Assembly: GCA_024641255.1 (NCBI GenBank)
Contig: JAHEDL010000420.1
Coordinates: 1 to 13,092 of the forward strand
Length of the DNA stretch: 13,092 bases
DNA from: Pseudorhodobacter sp.
GTDB lineage: Bacteria; Pseudomonadota; Alphaproteobacteria; Rhodobacterales; Rhodobacteraceae
Direction: 5' to 3'
How positions within the stretch are numbered: position 1 is the first letter of the stretch; every line of letters begins with the position of its first letter. Shown in pieces: positions 6,862 to 13,092 of this stretch. Below the pieces are notes generated by a model. The model ran no database searches, was not told where the DNA came from, and saw only the letters and a program-made list of their open reading frames with translations. Both the position numbers and the translations under genes were made by a program.

Positions 6862-7410
6862 ATGATTTCTGGCTCGCAGCTTCCCGCCGTCACCTTCCAA
6901 ACCCGTGTCCGCGACGAATCCGTTGGCGGCCCGAACCCCTACCGCTGGCAGGAAATGACCACCGCCGACTACTTCGCCGGCAAGCGCGTGGTGCTGTTCG
7001 CCCTGCCCGGCGCCTTCACCCCCACCTGCTCGACCTACCAGCTGCCGGGCTTTGAAAAAGGCTTCGCCGATTTCGCCGCCTATGGCATCGACGCGATCTA
7101 TTGCCTGTCGGTCAACGACGCCTTCGTGATGAACCAGTGGGCCAAGGCGCAAGAGCTTGAAAACGTGAAAGTCATCCCGGATGGCTCGGGCGAATTCACC
7201 CGCCGCGTCGGCATGCTGGTGCGCAAAGACAATCTGGGCTTCGGTCTGCGCTCGTGGCGCTATGCCGCCATCGTCAAAGACGGTGTGGTCGAAGCTTGGT
7301 TCGAAGAGCCGGGTCTGGCCGACAACCACGGCGAAGACCCCTATGGCGTGTCCTCGCCGGAAAACGTGCTTGGCTGGCTTGAAGCCGACGCGCGCAGCGT
7401 CGCTGCCTGA
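6862..7410 (+). CDS. Peroxiredoxin, Prx5/PMP20 type
   Basis: A 182-residue cytosolic thiol peroxidase of the AhpC/TSA superfamily, reducing hydrogen peroxide and alkyl hydroperoxides. The peroxidatic motif PGAFTPTCS holds Pro49, Thr53 and Cys56; LPGF at 61-64 and the partner arginine Arg130 in GLRSWRYA match the Prx5 class. The only other cysteine is Cys81 in IYCLSVND, a position shared by many Prx5 proteins and not an established resolving cysteine, so it probably works as a 1-Cys enzyme using glutathione/glutaredoxin. No fused glutaredoxin domain is present. GAGG (6850-6853) lies 8 nt before the ATG. It is divergent from lipA and ended by a strong hairpin. No OxyR-type site was recognised upstream. 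Confidence 0.95.
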   Translation: MISGSQLPAVTFQTRVRDESVGGPNPYRWQEMTTADYFAGKRVVLFALPGAFTPTCSTYQLPGFEKGFADFAAYGIDAIYCLSVNDAFVMNQWAKAQELENVKVIPDGSGEFTRRVGMLVRKDNLGFGLRSWRYAAIVKDGVVEAWFEEPGLADNHGEDPYGVSSPENVLGWLEADARSVAA

Positions 7411-7433
7411 TCGGATCTGCCAATTTATCTGCC

Positions 7434-7462
7434 AAGGGCCGCGCCATCTGCGCGGCCCTTTT
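7434..7462. terminator. Bidirectional terminator between the peroxiredoxin and DUF6456 genes
   Basis: A perfect 11-bp stem, AAGGGCCGCGC (7434-7444) with GCGCGGCCCTT (7450-7460), loop CATCT, followed by two more T on the plus strand. It lies between stops at 7410 and 7475 of convergent genes. The short T tract makes it stronger for the plus strand. Confidence 0.85.
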
Positions 7463-7474
7463 GCATTGACCGGC

Positions 7475-8563
7475 TTAGCCGATCAGCGGCCCAGAGCGGC
7501 CATAGGTTTCATCAAAATGCAGCCGCAAACGCTGTAACGCGATGCGCAGCACCACCTTGCCAGACCGCGCTGCCCAGCCCAAACGCTGTTCGGCGGTTTC
7601 GATGCCTTCCAAAAAGCAACACACCCGCAGCGCCACATCGCCCAAGCCCGGCCCCAGATCGCGCAGCGCCGCCGCCACCCGGTCGCGCGCCGCCCGTGGC
7701 CCTTCGGCCACGCCTGTGTCACCGCGAAACCCGCCACGATCGCCGCCGGTCAAAAACCGTTCCCAATTCTGCGCCACACGCGGCCCCATCTGTGCCAGTT
7801 CGAAATCTTCGCGCAGGCGCTCCGCTGCGGTCACCAATTCAGGCTCCAGGTACAGCTTGCCGTCCTTGTCGCGCCGCCGTCCCAGCACCGCCACCGGGCT
7901 TTCCGCCAGATTATAGCGGATGCGCTTCGGTCCGGCCTCGCCTTCCACCTCGCGCTCTGCCCAACTGCGATGCTGATCGCCAAACGGCGTCGCCGCCTCG
8001 GTTTCGATCATCCGCTTCAACGCCGCGCGCCCCACGGTCGAGATGTCATAGGTCGCCACCCGCCCCGGTTTGCGGCAGGTGATCCAGTCCTTCAGCGCAA
8101 AGGCCTGCGCGATGGTGCGGTCCACCACCGCCGTGCGCGCCGTGCGTCCGCCTTCAAACTCGCGCATCACCACGGCTTTTTCCATGTCTGGCGCAAAAGC
8201 CAACACCGCGCCCGGCTCAACCAGACGGCGAAGAATCCGCTTACCTTCCGACAAGATTGTCGCCTCATCAGCAACAAAGGTTTTGGGGCGAAGGGGGGCT
8301 GTCATCGGGGTTTCCTCCTTTTCAATCGGGGCACAGGCCTGCTCTGCCGCGCGCAGCACGGCCGCAAGCGCATCATCAAATAACGGATCATCACGACGCG
8401 TTTCATACCGGCGCACCGCTCGCATCACGGTCGAGGCATGTCGCCCCTCACGTCGCGCAAGTTCCCGATATGAAAGGCCATCTTCTGTATGGTCCAGATA
8501 CAAACGCACAGTATCAGGCAGCCAGCTTGGCAGGCTTTGCAGCGGTGACAAATTGCTCTGCAT
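7475..8563 (-). CDS. DUF6456 domain protein with N-terminal helix-turn-helix
   Basis: A 362-residue protein from ATG 8563. Residues about 30-50 (GLSYRELARREGRHASTVMR) form a helix-turn-helix of the 'skip/repeat and recognise' type. Residues 100-190 look like a winged-helix-type segment with the GRAALKRMI pattern. Residues about 217-352 form the alphaproteobacterial DUF6456 domain (NLAESPVAVLGRRRDKDGK, then AERLREDFELAQMGPRVAQNW, a variable loop 271-290 and a C-terminal helical part). The architecture suggests a DNA-binding regulator; its targets are unknown. An in-frame ATG at 8632 would add 23 residues, but that segment has no Shine-Dalgarno, a rare CTA codon, and contains one of two AATCGTTAA motifs, so I prefer 8563; this choice is uncertain. 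It is divergent from the DUF6477 gene. Confidence 0.85.
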   Translation of the reverse strand: MQSNLSPLQSLPSWLPDTVRLYLDHTEDGLSYRELARREGRHASTVMRAVRRYETRRDDPLFDDALAAVLRAAEQACAPIEKEETPMTAPLRPKTFVADEATILSEGKRILRRLVEPGAVLAFAPDMEKAVVMREFEGGRTARTAVVDRTIAQAFALKDWITCRKPGRVATYDISTVGRAALKRMIETEAATPFGDQHRSWAEREVEGEAGPKRIRYNLAESPVAVLGRRRDKDGKLYLEPELVTAAERLREDFELAQMGPRVAQNWERFLTGGDRGGFRGDTGVAEGPRAARDRVAAALRDLGPGLGDVALRVCCFLEGIETAEQRLGWAARSGKVVLRIALQRLRLHFDETYGRSGPLIG

Positions 8564-8785
8564 GGGGGTATTCCCGGCGGCGGCCGCCCGTAGATCGGCA
8601 TGTTCATAATCGTTAACAACCGTCGGTGGCATTGGTTACCCAATCGTTAATATCTGAGCCTTCCCCGATAATTGTTTATAAATCCTAAACAATGTCAGAA
8701 ACCCGCGAACGCTCGAAATCCGGTTTGCGCAACGCATGGTTGAATTGCGGTAAGAATGTGGCATCCATTTTGTAAAGGCCCTGCC
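8564..8785. promoter_or_regulatory. Divergent control region of DUF6456 and DUF6477 genes
   Basis: AT-rich compared with its surroundings. AATCGTTAA occurs twice in the same orientation (8608-8616 and 8642-8650, start-to-start 34 bp), close to the two candidate starts of the DUF6456 gene. This layout would fit an autoregulatory operator. An AT-rich patch, ATTGTTTATAAATCCTAAAC, lies at 8671-8690 and may contain a -10 region. No promoter could be fixed. Confidence 0.4.
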
Positions 8786-9073
8786 ATGACCGATTTCCGC
8801 GCTTTGCTGTCCAACCTGCGCCGCCCCCGCCTGCTGATCCGCGCCGCCCATTGCGGGCTGGTCGACTATCGCCGCGACCGCGATCTGCGGCGCTTGGGCA
8901 GCACCGGCACCACCCCCGAACGTGTGGTGCGCAACCTGATGGCGGAAGAAGAGCGGCTGGAAGAAACCCGTGCCGCAGGCGCTCCGACCTATTCGGTTGC
9001 CCGCCACATCGAAGTGCTGATCGCGCTGATGGCCGAAGTGCGCCTGCTGCCGCGCCAAACCGGCACCGTCTAA
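8786..9073 (+). CDS. DUF6477 family protein
   Basis: A 95-residue soluble, strongly helical, charged protein of a small family (DUF6477) that I recognise from Rhodobacterales. Recognisable parts: LSNLRRPRLLIRAAHCGLVDYRR (about residues 8-30, conserved core split here at the Cys), an acidic-basic helix MAEEERLEETRAAGA around residues 52-66, and YSVARHIEVLIALMAEVRLL near the C-terminus. No cofactor or catalytic motif, signal peptide or membrane segment is visible. ATG 8786 has AAAGG 7 nt upstream; an ATG at 8756 adds ten residues without support. Divergent from the DUF6456 gene, a pairing that suggests a functional link. Function unknown. Confidence 0.85.
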   Translation: MTDFRALLSNLRRPRLLIRAAHCGLVDYRRDRDLRRLGSTGTTPERVVRNLMAEEERLEETRAAGAPTYSVARHIEVLIALMAEVRLLPRQTGTV

Positions 9074-9079
9074 TGCAAA

Positions 9080-9105
9080 ACGGCCCGCCTTTTCGGGCGG
9101 GCCGT
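9080..9105 (-). terminator. Terminator for the mttB-like gene, shared with the DUF6477 gene end
   Basis: A perfect 10-bp GC-rich stem pairs 9080-9089 (ACGGCCCGCC) with 9096-9105 (GGCGGGCCGT) around a 6-nt loop. On the minus strand it is followed by TTTTGC, a short T tract, so it suits the mttB-like gene (stop at 9125). On the plus strand CTGCTG follows, so it is weak for the DUF6477 gene, whose stop is 7 nt before the stem. Confidence 0.8.
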
Positions 9106-9124
9106 CTGCTGTCTGTCGAAACCC

Positions 9125-10666
9125 TTACATGAATGCGTCGGGCATCGAGGCTTTCTTCTTGGCGATATATTCGTCGATGCTTTCAACAATGCTTTGGTCG
9201 ATTTCGGGCGCCTGATAATCGGCCAGCATCTTCTTGACCCGCTCGCTTGCCAGTTGCTGGGTGTCGCGCGCACCTTCTTCAGCCCAGGTTTCGAACGGCT
9301 TATAATCGAACAGATCAGACCGCCAGAATGCCGATTTGAAGTTCGCCTGCGTGTGCGCGCAGCCCAGATAGTGACCACCGGGCCCAACTTCGCGGATCGC
9401 GTCCATCGCCTGACCGTTGGTGTCCATCATCACGCCTTGCGCCAGATGGTGCAGCGTGCCCAGCTGATCGGCGTCCATTACGAACTTTTCGAACGACGAA
9501 ACCAGCCCGCCTTCCAGCCAGCCGCAAGCGTGCAGCATAAAGTTCACCCCCGCCAGCAGCGCCATGTTCAGGCTGTTCGCGGTTTCATAAGCCGCCTGCG
9601 CGTCGGGCAGTTTCGACCCACAGAACGACCCGCCCGAACGATAGGGCAGCCCCAAGCGGCGGGCCAACTGGCCAACCCCATAGGTGATATGCGCAGCTTC
9701 CGGCGTCCCGAAGGTCGGCGCGCCAGAGTTCATGTCGATCGAGGTCACAAACGCCCCCGCAATCACCGGCGCACCGGGGCGGATCAACTGGCTATAGGCC
9801 ACACCGGCCAGAACTTCGGCCAGAACCTGGGTCAGCGTGCCCGCCACCGTCACCGGTGCCATCGCACCACCAACGATAAACGGCGACACAATCGCGGCTT
9901 GGTTGTTCTTGGCGTAAACTTCCAACGCGCCCATCATGATGCCGTCAAAGGTCATCGGCGAGTTGATGTTGATCAGCGAGGTCATCACCGTGTTCTGGTC
10001 AACAAAATCCGCCCCGAACAGCAGTTTCGACATTTCGACCGAATCTTCGGCCCGCGACGGCTCGGTCACCGACCCCATATAGGGCTTGTCCGAAAGCACC
10101 ATATGCGCGCGCAACATATCAAGGTGGCGCTTGTTCACCGGAATATCGGTCGGCTCGCAGACCGTGCCGCCCGAATGGTGCAGCCATTTCGACATGTAGC
10201 CCAGCTTCACGAATTTCTGGAAATCGTCCAGCGTGGCATAGCGACGGCCACCTTCCAGATCTCGCACAAAGGGCGGGCCATAAACCGGTGCCAACACCAG
10301 ATTGCGGCCACCGATCTCGACGTTGCGCTCCGGGTTGCGGGCGTATTGGGTGAAGGTTTTCGGCGCGGTGGCGCACAGTTTGCGCGCCAACCCGCGCGGA
10401 ATATGCACGCGCTCGCCGCGCACATCGGCACCGGCTTCGCGCCAACGCACCAGCGCCGCTTCGTTTTCAACGAAATTGACGCCAATCTCTTCCAAAACCG
10501 TTTCGGCGTTGTATTCGATGATCTGCAACGCTTCTTCGTTCAGGATCTCAAAGTTCGGGATGTTGCGCTGGATGAATTTCGCGGTTTCGAAACTCACCGC
10601 CGTGCGCTCAGCCCGCCGAGCCGAACCACCACCACCGCGCGCCCGGCGTCCACCCACATCGCTCAT
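9125..10666 (-). CDS. Trimethylamine methyltransferase family protein (MttB-like, non-pyrrolysine)
   Basis: A 513-residue cytosolic protein of the MttB superfamily, whose members move a methyl group from a quaternary or tertiary amine (for example glycine betaine) to a corrinoid protein. Features: Gly/Arg-rich N-terminal tail (residues 5-22), then the alpha/beta barrel with LAPVYGPPFVRDLEGGRR (125-142), SGGTVCEP (165-172), NSPMTFDG (235-242), GAFVTSIDMNSGAPTFGTPE (304-323), YRSGGSFCGSKLPDAQAAYE (342-361) and GPGGHYLGCAHT (428-439). There is no in-frame TAG, so it is not pyrrolysine-dependent. ATG 10666 is chosen because GGAG lies 6 nt before it; ATGs at 10678 and 10735 are in frame but less well supported. 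No corrinoid-protein or reactivase gene is adjacent. The substrate cannot be decided; the glycine betaine relatives (MtgB type) are a better guide than TMA. Confidence 0.92.
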   Translation of the reverse strand: MSDVGGRRARGGGGSARRAERTAVSFETAKFIQRNIPNFEILNEEALQIIEYNAETVLEEIGVNFVENEAALVRWREAGADVRGERVHIPRGLARKLCATAPKTFTQYARNPERNVEIGGRNLVLAPVYGPPFVRDLEGGRRYATLDDFQKFVKLGYMSKWLHHSGGTVCEPTDIPVNKRHLDMLRAHMVLSDKPYMGSVTEPSRAEDSVEMSKLLFGADFVDQNTVMTSLININSPMTFDGIMMGALEVYAKNNQAAIVSPFIVGGAMAPVTVAGTLTQVLAEVLAGVAYSQLIRPGAPVIAGAFVTSIDMNSGAPTFGTPEAAHITYGVGQLARRLGLPYRSGGSFCGSKLPDAQAAYETANSLNMALLAGVNFMLHACGWLEGGLVSSFEKFVMDADQLGTLHHLAQGVMMDTNGQAMDAIREVGPGGHYLGCAHTQANFKSAFWRSDLFDYKPFETWAEEGARDTQQLASERVKKMLADYQAPEIDQSIVESIDEYIAKKKASMPDAFM

Positions 10667-10686
10667 CTTGATCTCCATCGCTTGAC

Positions 10687-10699
10687 CCGCAGACTGCGG
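10687..10699. promoter_or_regulatory. Palindrome in the mttB-like leader
   Basis: CCGCAG-A-CTGCGG is a perfect 6-bp inverted repeat around one base, 21 nt upstream of the mttB-like start. It could be an operator or part of a leader structure. Symmetry is seen; function is not known. Confidence 0.3.
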
Positions 10700-10749
10700 C
10701 CCTGATTTTCCCGCCCTTATGCCGCGAAACCCCACCCGCGTGGCCCCCG

Positions 10750-10823
10750 TTTGCGCCGCTTACGCTCCAAAACCGACATTCGACCATGGCGTAAGCGACG
10801 TCTGGCATTCACATTGGCGCAAA
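10750..10823. repeat. Composite inverted repeat between the mttB-like gene and guaA
   Basis: Two nested pairs of arms. Inner: CGCTTACGC (10757-10765) with GCGTAAGCG (10789-10797), nine bases, perfect, 23 bp apart. Outer: TTTGCGCC (10750-10757) with GGCGCAAA (10816-10823), eight bases, perfect. The left arms abut (sharing one base) while the right arms are 18 bp apart, so a folded strand would have a one-sided bulge. It lies about 84-157 bp upstream of the mttB-like start and 123-196 bp upstream of guaA. Its right end overlaps the AAATATCC element. Confidence 0.6.
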
Positions 10824-10860
10824 TATCCTCGGGGGGTGAGGCGCCTTGCGCCGAGGGGGG
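10814..10860. repeat. AAATATCC element with GGCGC hairpin
   Basis: TTGGCGCAAATATCCTCG (10814-10831) matches the reverse complement of 2066-2083 at 15 of 18 positions. It is followed by a G run and a hairpin, GGCGC (10840-10844) with GCGCC (10848-10852) over a 3-nt loop, then GAGGGGGG. The other copy also has a GC-rich hairpin beside the shared core. This suggests a dispersed intergenic repeat. Confidence 0.5.
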
Positions 10861-10945
10861 CTGAAAGCACCCCTAAAATCCACCGGCCAAGAATTTTCCT
10901 TGCCACCGATCTTGCGATTCGCCCCCTCAAAGGCTACCCGAGGCT

Positions 10946-12502
10946 ATGACACAACATGATCGCCTCCTCATCATCGACTTCGGCTCTCAGGTAACGCAGC
11001 TGATCGCACGCCGCCTGCGCGAGTTGAACGTCTATTGCGAAATCCACCCCTATAACCGCGTCTCCGACAGCTTTCTGTCCGACTTCGCGCCCAAGGCGGT
11101 GATCCTGTCCGGCGGGCCAGATTCGGTAACCCGCGAAGGGTCGCCGCGCGCACCAAATGCGCTGTGGTCGCTGGGCGTGCCGGTTCTGGGCATCTGCTAT
11201 GGCCAGCAAACCATGATGCAGCAGCTGGGCGGCTTGGTTGAACATGGCCACGGCACCGCCGAATTCGGTCGCGCCTTCGTCACTCCCACCGCAGATAGCC
11301 TGTCTATCTTGGATGGCTGGTTCGAGGATGGCCGCGAACAGGTCTGGATGAGCCACGGCGACCATGTGTCGAAAATCGCTCCGGGTTTTACCGTTTACGG
11401 CACCTCGCCGAACGCGCCCTATGCCGTCACAGCCGATATTTCGCGGCACTTCTACGCCGTTCAATTCCACCCCGAAGTGCACCACACCCCAAAAGGCGCG
11501 AAGCTTTACGAAAACTTCGTGAAACTGGCGGGCTTCAAGGGCGATTGGACGATGGGCGCCTACCGCGCCGAAGCCATTGCCAAGATCCGCGCGCAGGTTG
11601 GCGACGCCAAGGTCATCTGCGGCCTGTCGGGCGGCGTAGACTCGTCGGTTGCCGCCGTGCTGATCCACGAAGCCATCGGCGACCAACTGACCTGCGTTTT
11701 CGTCGATCATGGTCTGTTGCGTCTGGGCGAGGCTGAACAGGTCGTCAAAATGTTCCGCGACCATTACAATATGCCGCTGATTCATGCTGACGAATCCGAA
11801 TTGTTCCTTGGCGCGCTGGAAGGTGTCTCTGACCCCGAGGTGAAACGCAAAACCATCGGCAAGCTGTTCATTGACGTGTTCCAGAAACACGCCAACGAAG
11901 TCGGCGGCGCAAAGTTTCTGGCGCAAGGCACGCTTTATCCGGATGTGATCGAAAGCGTCAGCTTCTCGGGCGGGCCGTCTGTCACCATCAAATCGCACCA
12001 CAACGTCGGCGGTCTGCCGGAAAAGATGGGGCTGAAGCTGGTCGAACCGCTGCGCGAACTCTTCAAAGACGAAGTCCGCGCTTTGGGCCGCGAATTGGGT
12101 CTGCCCGCGTCGTTCATCGGTCGCCACCCGTTCCCCGGCCCAGGTCTGGCGATCCGCTGCCCCGGCGAGATTACCACCGAAAAGCTCGACATCCTGCGTC
12201 AGGCCGATGCGGTTTACATCGACCAGATCCGCAAGCACGGGCTGTATGATGAAATCTGGCAAGCTTTCGCCGCCATCTTGCCGATGAAAACCGTCGGGGT
12301 GATGGGCGACGGTCGCACCTATGACTACGCGCTGGCCCTGCGCGCTGTCACTTCTGTCGATGGCATGACGGCCGATTACTATCCGTTCAGCCATGATTTC
12401 CTTGGTGAAACCATGACCCGCATCATCCAAGAGGTGAAGGGCGTCAACCGGGTGTTCTACGACGTTACGTCGAAGCCGCCGGGCACCATCGAACTGGAAT
12501 AA
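10946..12502 (+). CDS. guaA: GMP synthase (glutamine-hydrolysing)
   Basis: A 518-residue full-length two-domain enzyme converting XMP, ATP and glutamine to GMP. The class I glutamine amidotransferase domain (about 1-200) has the nucleophile Cys84 in GICYGQQ and the His175/Glu177 pair in QFHPEVHH. The ATP pyrophosphatase domain has the P-loop SGGVDSS at 228-234, and the C-terminal dimerisation domain includes [13 protein letters not shown] and ends KPPGTIELE, the conserved XMP-binding tail. Length and motif order are normal. The start at ATG 10946 is fixed by [15 protein letters not shown], although the Shine-Dalgarno is weak (AAAGG at 10929-10933 is far, AGG at 10941 is too near). Together with hpt it supplies GMP. 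The 279-bp upstream gap must hold its promoter. Confidence 0.98.
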   Translation: MTQHDRLLIIDFGSQVTQLIARRLRELNVYCEIHPYNRVSDSFLSDFAPKAVILSGGPDSVTREGSPRAPNALWSLGVPVLGICYGQQTMMQQLGGLVEHGHGTAEFGRAFVTPTADSLSILDGWFEDGREQVWMSHGDHVSKIAPGFTVYGTSPNAPYAVTADISRHFYAVQFHPEVHHTPKGAKLYENFVKLAGFKGDWTMGAYRAEAIAKIRAQVGDAKVICGLSGGVDSSVAAVLIHEAIGDQLTCVFVDHGLLRLGEAEQVVKMFRDHYNMPLIHADESELFLGALEGVSDPEVKRKTIGKLFIDVFQKHANEVGGAKFLAQGTLYPDVIESVSFSGGPSVTIKSHHNVGGLPEKMGLKLVEPLRELFKDEVRALGRELGLPASFIGRHPFPGPGLAIRCPGEITTEKLDILRQADAVYIDQIRKHGLYDEIWQAFAAILPMKTVGVMGDGRTYDYALALRAVTSVDGMTADYYPFSHDFLGETMTRIIQEVKGVNRVFYDVTSKPPGTIELE

Positions 12503-12519
12503 GCCTCATCCAAAACATG

Positions 12520-12549
12520 AAAAATCCGCCATAACTGGCGGATTTTTTT
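12520..12549. terminator. Strong bidirectional terminator after guaA
   Basis: An 11-bp stem, AAAAATCCGCC (12520-12530) with GGCGGATTTTT (12537-12547), loop ATAACT, with two more T. It lies between the convergent stops of guaA (12502) and the nitroreductase gene (12578) and has A/T flanks suited to both directions. Confidence 0.93.
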
Positions 12550-12577
12550 ATTGTTTTTAGCTTTTCAACTTGAAAGC

Positions 12578-13092
12578 TTATGCCGGAAACTGTCCGCGCG
12601 CCGCAAGCTCTGCCAAGGGCTGACGCGGGTTCGGAATTTCGCGCGGGCGCAGGGCTTCGGGCAGATGCGCCGGATCACCCTTTTTGCCAATCGCCACCAA
12701 GACATGAATCTCGTGGCCATCGGGCAGACCCAACGCAGCAGCAGCAGCAGCCTTGTCAAAGCCGCCCATCGCATGCGCCGAAAGCCCAAGCATCTCGGCT
12801 TGCAGCGCAAGGCTGACCCAAGCTGCGCCTGCGTCAAAGCCGTGGCTGGGGTTCGGCACCACGCCTTCGTCTTTCGCAACACCGGTTTTCGATGCAATCG
12901 CCACCACCGCAGCGGCTTTTTCGGCCCAAGCGCGGTTGAACGGCACCATGGTGTCGACCATCGCCGCAAAGCCAGCATCGCCGCGCAGACCCCAGGCAAA
13001 GCGCCACGGCTGGAAGTTATTGGCCGACGGCGCCCAGCGGGCGGCTTCCAGCAGCGTCAGCATCTGCGCTTCGCTGACCGTGGCATCGCCAA
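12578..13092 (-). CDS. Nitroreductase family protein (5' end outside window)
   Basis: At least 171 residues of an FMN-dependent nitroreductase-fold protein, which reduces nitro groups, quinones or related acceptors with NAD(P)H. The visible start of the fold, TVSEAQMLTLLEAARWAPSA then NNFQPWRF, is the phosphate/FMN-binding segment typical of the family. Further motifs are the dimer-interface region GFDAGAAWVSLALQAEMLGL, AHAMGGFD, and LPDGHEIHVLVAIGKKGD near the C-terminus. The frame runs through the window edge; an internal ATG at 13063 lies inside the conserved segment, so the true start must lie beyond 13092 (about 20-25 residues missing, given the usual 190-200). The tract (GCA)5 at 12735-12749 encodes part of a run of six alanines in FDKAAAAAALGL. 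The substrate is unknown. Confidence 0.92.
   Translation of the reverse strand, partial: GDATVSEAQMLTLLEAARWAPSANNFQPWRFAWGLRGDAGFAAMVDTMVPFNRAWAEKAAAVVAIASKTGVAKDEGVVPNPSHGFDAGAAWVSLALQAEMLGLSAHAMGGFDKAAAAAALGLPDGHEIHVLVAIGKKGDPAHLPEALRPREIPNPRQPLAELAARGQFPA

Noticed and set aside
8636..9058. 140-codon minus-strand open frame over the DUF6477 gene
   Set aside because: Composition is shadow-like (His, Gln, Gly rich) and the plus-strand protein matches a family from end to end.
9125..10666. Pyrrolysine-type MttB with an in-frame amber codon
   Set aside because: The frame has no internal TAG and ends at TAA; no pyl genes are present.
9194..10705. 503-codon plus-strand open frame opposite the MttB-like gene
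   Set aside because: It lies antisense to a gene with clear family motifs. Its translation is rich in Arg, His and Gln without domain character, as expected from the complementary strand of GC-rich coding DNA.
10934..12430. 498-codon minus-strand open frame opposite guaA
   Set aside because: Antisense shadow of guaA, which is certain from its catalytic motifs over the full length.

Overview
The window is typical alphaproteobacterial chromosome, most likely from a Rhodobacteraceae member (Rhodobacter/Tabrizicola/Gemmobacter-like). Reasons: high GC with strong C/G third-position bias; the family-restricted pair DUF6456/DUF6477; a membrane-anchored diheme cytochrome c and a cytochrome c'; a MttB-like methyltransferase without pyrrolysine; and protein sequences resembling Rhodobacterales versions of PgpA, CinA/PncC, LipA and GuaA. 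There is no tRNA, rRNA, CRISPR array, transposase or phage gene. The host assignment is inference from protein character, not from a database search.

Layout. 1-676: end of pgpA (phospholipid synthesis) coupled to a CinA-C/PncC deamidase, then a folded intergenic stretch and a stand-alone amtB ammonium transporter (837-2015). 2105-3188: divergent pair, a RatA/COQ10-type START protein (minus) and hypoxanthine phosphoribosyltransferase (plus). 3314-5514: redox block on the plus strand: diheme cytochrome c, glutathione S-transferase, cytochrome c'. A bidirectional terminator separates it from convergent lipA (minus, TTG start at 6535). 6536-6861 is a 326-bp stretch with no convincing gene. 6862-7410: peroxiredoxin, ended by a second bidirectional terminator facing a DUF6456 helix-turn-helix protein (minus), which is divergent from the small DUF6477 gene. 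9125-10666: MttB-family methyltransferase (minus). 10946-12502: guaA (plus), strong terminator, then a nitroreductase (minus) cut by the window end.

Most genes are independent housekeeping or metabolic units. Functional links are modest: hpt and guaA are both in purine metabolism (GMP salvage and synthesis); the cytochromes, GST, peroxiredoxin and nitroreductase share a redox theme; convergent neighbours are separated by strong hairpins. No clearly new multi-gene system is visible. The items most worth a second look are the divergent DUF6456/DUF6477 pair with its repeated AATCGTTAA motif, a composite inverted repeat upstream of the MttB-like gene, a short element shared by two intergenic regions, and the cysteine-rich open frame in front of lipA.
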